NCBI GenBank assembly: GCA_947564735.1
Contig: CANOEC010000013.1
Span: forward strand, 1-64,000
Direction of reading: 5' to 3'
From: an uncultured Lachnospiraceae bacterium
Lineage (GTDB): Bacteria > Bacillota > Clostridia > Lachnospirales > Lachnospiraceae
DNA: 64,000 nucleotides
Below, in pieces: positions 59,528 through 64,000 of the stretch (the first letter of the stretch is position 1; the number at the start of each line of letters is the position of its first letter). The position numbers and the translations under genes were made by a program. The notes beneath the pieces are model-generated. The model did no database searches, was not told where the DNA came from, and saw nothing but the letters and a program-made list of their open reading frames with translations.

Positions 59528-60070
59528 ATGAGGAGAAGGATGGAATGTTCGGTACATTTGCGTCAGATGACGGTGGATGATACGGACCGGATTGTCGAAT
59601 GGCGCAATAAGGAGTTTGTGAGAAGGAACTTTATTTATCAGGAGCTTTTTACGAGGAAGGGGCATCTTGCATGGATAAAAAATCAGGTGGAGCCCGGATA
59701 TGTGGTACAGTTTATAATCTGTCTGTCAGATGGCAGGGAAATCGGGAGCGTTTATTTCCGGGACATTGACAAAAAAAGCGGGACTGCAGAGTACGGAATT
59801 TTTATCGGGGAAGAGGATGCACTGGGCTGCGGATACGGCACGCAGGCGGCGAAGAAAGCGCTTGCCTATGCGTTTACGGCGCTCGGTCTTAACAGAGTGT
59901 TTCTGCGTTTTTTGGCGGATAATATGGGTGCGTATTATAGTTATCTGCACGCAGGATTTCATATGACAAACCGGAAAGAAACGGTGGAGACGCTGCGGGG
60001 AGAGAGAGAAGTCTGTTTTATGGAGATAGAGCGCGATGCGTGGCAGGCAGCGAATAGAAAGAACGCATGA
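59528..60070 (+). CDS. pseH: GNAT acetyltransferase, PseH-like
   Basis: A 180-residue GNAT enzyme. VHLRQMTVDDTDRIVEWRN, GHLAWIKNQ, IGSVYFRDIDKKSGTAEYG and CGYGTQAAKKALAYAFTALG follow the order seen in PseH, which acetylates UDP-4-amino-4,6-dideoxy-N-acetyl-beta-L-altrosamine. It would supply the one pse step not found next to the other pse genes, 27 kb from pseC. RimJ/RimL-like acetyltransferases share much of this pattern, so the substrate is inferred from the pathway need. GGAAG is 7 bases before the ATG at 59528. Confidence 0.72.
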   Translation: MRRRMECSVHLRQMTVDDTDRIVEWRNKEFVRRNFIYQELFTRKGHLAWIKNQVEPGYVVQFIICLSDGREIGSVYFRDIDKKSGTAEYGIFIGEEDALGCGYGTQAAKKALAYAFTALGLNRVFLRFLADNMGAYYSYLHAGFHMTNRKETVETLRGEREVCFMEIERDAWQAANRKNA

Positions 60071-60114
60071 GCGGAAGGCAGGCGCTGGCGGCAGGGCGGA
60101 GCCCGGAGGGAAAT

Positions 60115-61095
60115 ATGAGCAGAGAGATTAGTTTTGTAATCCCCTGTTATCGTTCGGCACAGACGATAGGCAGGGTGATAGAAGAAATAGACAGGACGAT
60201 GGAGAAGCTGACGGCGTATGCTTACGAGATTGTGCTGGTCAACGACAATTCACCGGACGACACATACGAGGTTATCCGCAGACTTTGTGCGGAGCGCAAA
60301 GATATCTGCGGCATCCATCTGGCAAGAAACTTTGGACAGCACGCGGCGCTTATGGCAGGGTTTCGCTATACCCACGGCGAGATAGTCATATGTATGGATG
60401 ATGACGGGCAGACGCCGGCGGATGAGGTCGGCAAACTGCTTGACAAGATAGAGGAAGGATACGATGCGGTTTATGCAAAGTATGCGCATAAGCAGCATTC
60501 CGGCTTCCGCAACCTTGGGAGCAAGATGAATGAGTTGATGACAAGGGTGATGCTGGGCAAGCCAAAAGAGCTTTATCTGTCGAGTTATTTTGCGGTCAGA
60601 CGGTTTATCGTGGACGAGATGATCCGCTACGTAAATCCGTATCCTTATGTGATCGGGCTGGTGCTTCGCACGACCAAGAATATCGCCAATGTGGAAGTGA
60701 CGCACAGAGAGCGGGAAATCGGGACGTCCGGATACACGATTGGCAAGCTGCTTGGCTTATGGTTTAATGGTTTCACGGCATTCAGCATCAAGCCGCTGCG
60801 GATTGCGACGGCAATAGGATGCATGACTGCTTTTGCTGGGTTTTTGTACGGGATTTATACGATTGTCAAGAAGTTTGTGAATCCGGATGTACCTATCGGT
60901 TTCAGCGCCTTGATGGCGATGCTTGTGTTCCTTGGGGGTATGATGATGCTGATGCTTGGGCTGATAGGGGAATATATCGGCAGAATCTATATATCGCTCA
61001 ACAATTCGCCGCAGTATGTTATCAAAGAGTGCTTAAACGGAGAAGATAGAGATTGTACACGGATAAAGAGAACGGATGACAATGAACGAGAATGA
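60115..61095 (+). CDS. GtrB/ArnC-like family 2 glycosyltransferase
   Basis: A 326-residue membrane glycosyltransferase. ISFVIPCYRSAQTIGRVIEE, LVNDNSPDDTYEVI, LARNFGQHAALMAGF and MDDDGQTPADEV match ArnC/GtrB enzymes that load a sugar onto undecaprenyl phosphate. HREREIGTSGYTIGKLLGLW and two C-terminal helices complete the family pattern. GGAGGG lies before the ATG at 60115. The next gene overlaps its end. It may work with the GtrA-like protein at 53080. Confidence 0.9.
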   Translation: MSREISFVIPCYRSAQTIGRVIEEIDRTMEKLTAYAYEIVLVNDNSPDDTYEVIRRLCAERKDICGIHLARNFGQHAALMAGFRYTHGEIVICMDDDGQTPADEVGKLLDKIEEGYDAVYAKYAHKQHSGFRNLGSKMNELMTRVMLGKPKELYLSSYFAVRRFIVDEMIRYVNPYPYVIGLVLRTTKNIANVEVTHREREIGTSGYTIGKLLGLWFNGFTAFSIKPLRIATAIGCMTAFAGFLYGIYTIVKKFVNPDVPIGFSALMAMLVFLGGMMMLMLGLIGEYIGRIYISLNNSPQYVIKECLNGEDRDCTRIKRTDDNERE

Positions 61096-62893
61096 ATTTA
61101 AAATAAAGATCAAATTGAATACGGCGGCTTTTGTGATTGCTACGGCGGGGACGCTGTGTTTTCCGCAGATTTTAAATTTGAAAGAGAATACGCTGGGATT
61201 TACGAACAGTATTTTCTCTGTTTTCGTATGGGTACTGTGCATATATGCGGTCAACTGGTCGCTGCATACGATAGACCTGACGGATAGGAGGGGATGGTGG
61301 ATTGCGGGCGTATTTTCTTTTCTCTTTACGGCGGCAATGTTATTTGGCGTGCGTCTGGATGCGGTGGGAAATGTAAATTTCAAGGATCCGGGTCTCTGGA
61401 TTGCGCTTCCGGTCTTAACGTGTCTGTTCACGATACTGGTACGGAAGTTCTGGAATTTTCTGGGAGGCATAAAAGACAGAAAAAACAGATATGCACAGCA
61501 TATCCAGCTTCCGGCGACGCCGCAAAGGACGGAAAAATATAGGGATGTATTGACTTTCTGTTTCCTGATGATATGCTGGCTGCCGGTTTTTCTTGCGGTT
61601 TATCCCGGCTTCTTTGTCTACGATGCGCAGGATGAATGGCTGCAGGTGGCTTCGAGAACATTTAACACGCATCATCCGCTGGTTCATGTTCTGATGCTGG
61701 GTGGGATTGTCTGTGGCATGCACAAATATACCGGCTCATACAATCTGGGCATTGCATGTTATACGTTGATACAGATGATGATTGTAGCGGGCGGATTTAC
61801 GTATTTACTTATCTTTATGAGAAGAAGGAAGGTTTCTAAGGCGGTGCGCATGGTTTCGCTGCTTTATTTCGCTTTTTTCCCTGTTATCGTTATGTTTACG
61901 CTCTGTTCCGCCAAGGATGCAATTTTTACGGTGGCGCTTTTGCTGCTCCTCCTGTCCCTGCTCGATATGGGAAGCGATGAAGATGCGTTTTTTTCCTCAA
62001 AAGGAAAAATGGCATTCTTTGTCTTTTGCGGTGTGTTTATGATGCTGTTTCGTAAGAACGGTGTCTACGCGTTTGCGGTGATGGCTCCGGTGCTTGTGAT
62101 TTATCATAAAAACTATCTGAAGAAAATACTTCTGCTGCTTGCGGCGGCGCTTGGTTCGTATTTTTTAATTACGACAGGACTGACGGCAGTTCTGCACGCA
62201 GAGGGCGGGGAAAAGCAGGAGATGCTCACGGTGCCCATACAGCAGCTTGCGCGGACCTATAAATTCAATCGGGAAGCATTTACGCCGGAGGATATCGCTA
62301 CACTTCACGAGGTTCTTCCCGAAGAGGCGCTTATGCTCTATAACCCGAAGCTGTCCGATCCGGTGAAGGTTCGCTTTGTGAACGATAGGTTTGCGGCTGA
62401 CAAATCAAAATACGTCCGCCTGTGGGCGCGTATCGGCTTGAAAAAGCCATTGGCGTATGTGAATGCATGGCTGGTAAACTCTTATGGATTCTGGTATCCG
62501 GATACGGTAATCGACGTTTATGCGGGGAACACTGTGTTTACGTTTACTTATGGAGACAGCTCCTATTTTGGCTATGAGGTGGAAGAGCCGGGGTACAGGG
62601 ACAGCAAGATTCCGTGGCTGGATGAAGTATACAGAAAGCTTGCGCTGGAAATTTCGCAGGAGAAGATTCCGATTTATTCCATGCTGTATTCTCCGGGCGG
62701 TATTTTCTGGGGGATTGCATTTGTATTTGCCTATGTGCTGTACCGAAAAAAGTATCATCTGGTTATTCCGTATCTGATGGTGCTGCTCATCTGGCTGACC
62801 GTTATTCTTGGTCCGACCTACCTTCCGCGGTATGTATTGATCTTCTGGTTTGGGCTGCCGCTTTTTGCGGCTATGCTCTTAGAGGAAGTTTAG
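61076..62893 (+). CDS. DUF6020-type polytopic membrane protein
   Basis: A 605-residue protein with about 13 helices. It has LAVYPGFFVYDAQDEWLQV and NTHHPLVHVLMLGGIV in the first large loop, then a run of helices with FTLCSAKDAIFTVALLLLLL and FRKNGVYAFAVMAPVL. The sequence fits the DUF6020 membrane family, a GT-C-like group with no assigned reaction. It overlaps the GtrB-like gene by 20 bases, so the two are probably translated together and may share a glycan substrate. Confidence 0.72.
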   Translation: MTMNENEFKIKIKLNTAAFVIATAGTLCFPQILNLKENTLGFTNSIFSVFVWVLCIYAVNWSLHTIDLTDRRGWWIAGVFSFLFTAAMLFGVRLDAVGNVNFKDPGLWIALPVLTCLFTILVRKFWNFLGGIKDRKNRYAQHIQLPATPQRTEKYRDVLTFCFLMICWLPVFLAVYPGFFVYDAQDEWLQVASRTFNTHHPLVHVLMLGGIVCGMHKYTGSYNLGIACYTLIQMMIVAGGFTYLLIFMRRRKVSKAVRMVSLLYFAFFPVIVMFTLCSAKDAIFTVALLLLLLSLLDMGSDEDAFFSSKGKMAFFVFCGVFMMLFRKNGVYAFAVMAPVLVIYHKNYLKKILLLLAAALGSYFLITTGLTAVLHAEGGEKQEMLTVPIQQLARTYKFNREAFTPEDIATLHEVLPEEALMLYNPKLSDPVKVRFVNDRFAADKSKYVRLWARIGLKKPLAYVNAWLVNSYGFWYPDTVIDVYAGNTVFTFTYGDSSYFGYEVEEPGYRDSKIPWLDEVYRKLALEISQEKIPIYSMLYSPGGIFWGIAFVFAYVLYRKKYHLVIPYLMVLLIWLTVILGPTYLPRYVLIFWFGLPLFAAMLLEEV

Positions 62894-62922
62894 TTGTAAA
62901 ATAAAGATATTCGTGATATACT
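62894..62922 (+). promoter_or_regulatory. Promoter of the last gene
   Basis: TTGTAA (62894-62899), a 17-base spacer and TATACT (62917-62922) with an extended TGA, closely like the pseB promoter. Confidence 0.78.
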
Positions 62923-62997
62923 AAGCAATGATATTTTGCAATACTGTGCCCTTTGTGCGGTTTGCGTCTATTAAATAACAGGAATCAGGAACAGAAC

Positions 62998-64000
62998 ATG
63001 AACAAGGTAATCAATAGAAGACAAGCCATCTGCGGCACTGTCTGGATTGTGGCATTGTGTGTGGTGCTTTCATTATGGCCCCTGCGGCTTGTGAAGGAGA
63101 CAGTTGTTTCCGACAGCAATAAGAACATTGTGGCGCAGTCTGAGGCAATTACGTCTGACTATGTCGTGCAGCAGATGTTTATCGCCCAGTATGACAGACT
63201 CAAAAATATCGATATTTATTTTGCCGACGGTACGATTGGGACAACCTTTAATTTTGTGCTGTATGACGCTTCCATGCAGATGATCATGCAGCAGGTCATT
63301 TCCACTGAGGATATGAAAGCAATGCCCGGATATTGTACGGTGCAGGTCAACATAGACACGCAGGTCGGCAAAGAATATTACTATCTGCTGCAGGGAATAG
63401 AGTCTCCGTTCTATGTGGCGTATGAAAACACTGAGGAATCGGGCAATATCTATAACGGCACGCTGTATTATGGGAATGTGGAAGATACGGAGCATTGTAT
63501 GATTGCTTCTTATGAATATGAAGTACCGCTTAGAAAGGGCAAAACACTCGTCTGTGATGCTCTCTTTGTGTTGCTTGCTATTCTTGTCACTTATCTTACG
63601 GGAGTATATTATAAGAAACGACCGGAGAAAAACATACTGGTCACGGTGGAGCGGACGGTGAAGGCTGTGTGCAATCCGCTCATCGTTCTTGCGGGCGCGG
63701 CGGCATTCGCAGCCGTTTGGCCGGGTAAGATGTTTACGAAGAACACCGTGTCCGTTATTTTTTACGGGGCGAGCATACTGCTGGCGGCAGCCATTGCACT
63801 CTATGCGGTCAATCACAACAGGACGGGGATTGCCTCGGACAGAACGCTCTTCGATATTCTTAAGAAGGACTGGCAGAATTATTTGCAGGCGGCGCTTTTT
63901 GCGGGGGCAATCTGGGCGTGCTGTAATTACATGAACGGTCTGTATGAGATTCATCACAGTGTTGCCTATAGACAGATGCTGGTTTTCTTTGCGCTGGCGG
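62998..64000 (+). CDS. Membrane protein, 3' end beyond the window
   Basis: An open frame from ATG 62998 runs off the window after 334 codons. It starts with a positively charged segment and a helix (CGTVWIVALCVVLSLWPL), then an external beta-rich region of about 145 residues. Four further helices follow from about residue 187 (VCDALFVLLAILVTYLTGVYY onward). The layout is like the other polytopic glycan-locus proteins but the family is not recognised. An open minus-strand frame over the same bases is judged a shadow. Confidence 0.7.
   Translation, partial: MNKVINRRQAICGTVWIVALCVVLSLWPLRLVKETVVSDSNKNIVAQSEAITSDYVVQQMFIAQYDRLKNIDIYFADGTIGTTFNFVLYDASMQMIMQQVISTEDMKAMPGYCTVQVNIDTQVGKEYYYLLQGIESPFYVAYENTEESGNIYNGTLYYGNVEDTEHCMIASYEYEVPLRKGKTLVCDALFVLLAILVTYLTGVYYKKRPEKNILVTVERTVKAVCNPLIVLAGAAAFAAVWPGKMFTKNTVSVIFYGASILLAAAIALYAVNHNRTGIASDRTLFDILKKDWQNYLQAALFAGAIWACCNYMNGLYEIHHSVAYRQMLVFFALA

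Noticed and set aside
63073-63957. 294-codon minus-strand frame at the window end
   Set aside because: The + strand frame from 62998 has a promoter, a start and clear membrane helices; the minus frame has none of these.
1-64000. Insertion sequences, prophage or integrase-linked island ends
   Set aside because: No transposase, integrase or phage structural gene was recognised. The tRNA genes at 1 and 6464-6664 show no nearby direct repeat that would mark an attachment site.

Overview
The window reads as chromosomal DNA of a Gram-positive, low-to-moderate-GC Clostridia bacterium, most likely a gut Lachnospiraceae. Supporting signs are strong AGGAGG-type ribosome sites, TTGNNN-N17-TATACT promoters (often with an extended TGn -10), a stand-alone Spo0A C-terminal domain protein, lipoprotein-type sugar-binding proteins, and a LacL/LacM-type split beta-galactosidase. 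No rRNA, insertion sequence, prophage or CRISPR array was seen. Genus and species cannot be fixed from sequence reading alone.

Layout. (1) 1-6700: end of a tRNA-Asn; a lone GH42 beta-galactosidase; then a compact module made of a divergent HxlR regulator, a 46-residue Cys-rich peptide with two CGSACGA blocks, a radical SAM/SPASM enzyme, a nitroreductase, a wrecked PNPOx-ferredoxin gene and a divergent (class M-like) sirtuin; then tRNA-Glu and tRNA-Cys. The peptide/radical SAM pair looks like an 'ACGX'-type RiPP system and is the most unusual gene set here. (2) 6743-12846: an unrecognised charged protein, a two-component system, and a MacB/FtsX-type ABC transporter that appears to share TTGAG-N6-TTGAG operators with the regulator gene. 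(3) 13017-35705: a DUF3048 lipoprotein, then a long surface-glycan locus: dTDP-rhamnose reductase, GDP-fucose genes (gmd, fcl), a phosphoglycosyl transferase, a chain-length protein, about seven glycosyltransferases, GT-C-like membrane proteins, and pseB/pseC. (4) 35678-44604: inverted pseG, then an AraC regulator with a sugar ABC transporter and lacL/lacM, a beta-galactoside uptake and hydrolysis operon set inside the glycan locus. (5) 45066-64000: pseF and pseI, a divergently placed decarboxylase/ATP-grasp pair, an AAA/PD-(D/E)XK protein, a flippase-like ABC transporter, GtrA, an acyltransferase, a WecE-type aminotransferase, a PseH-like acetyltransferase, a GtrB-like transferase and several large membrane proteins.

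How the genes work together. PseB, PseC, PseH-like, PseG, PseI and PseF can together make CMP-pseudaminic acid from UDP-GlcNAc, although they are scattered over about 29 kb and interrupted by the lactose operon. Gmd and Fcl would supply GDP-fucose. The phosphoglycosyl transferase would start a lipid-linked glycan, the GT2/GT4 enzymes extend it, the ABC flippase moves it, and GtrA/GtrB plus GT-C proteins could decorate it outside the membrane.

Non-coding structure is notable. There are two dispersed repeat families. One has three copies (12848, 14211, 36867) folding into two hairpins with compensating base changes. The other has two copies (5021, 45760), each ending at the start of a gene, one of them reading as a 24-codon mini-ORF. 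There is also a four-fold AT-rich tandem repeat at 7482, a perfect 12-12-12 inverted repeat at 19197, and several operator-like palindromes.
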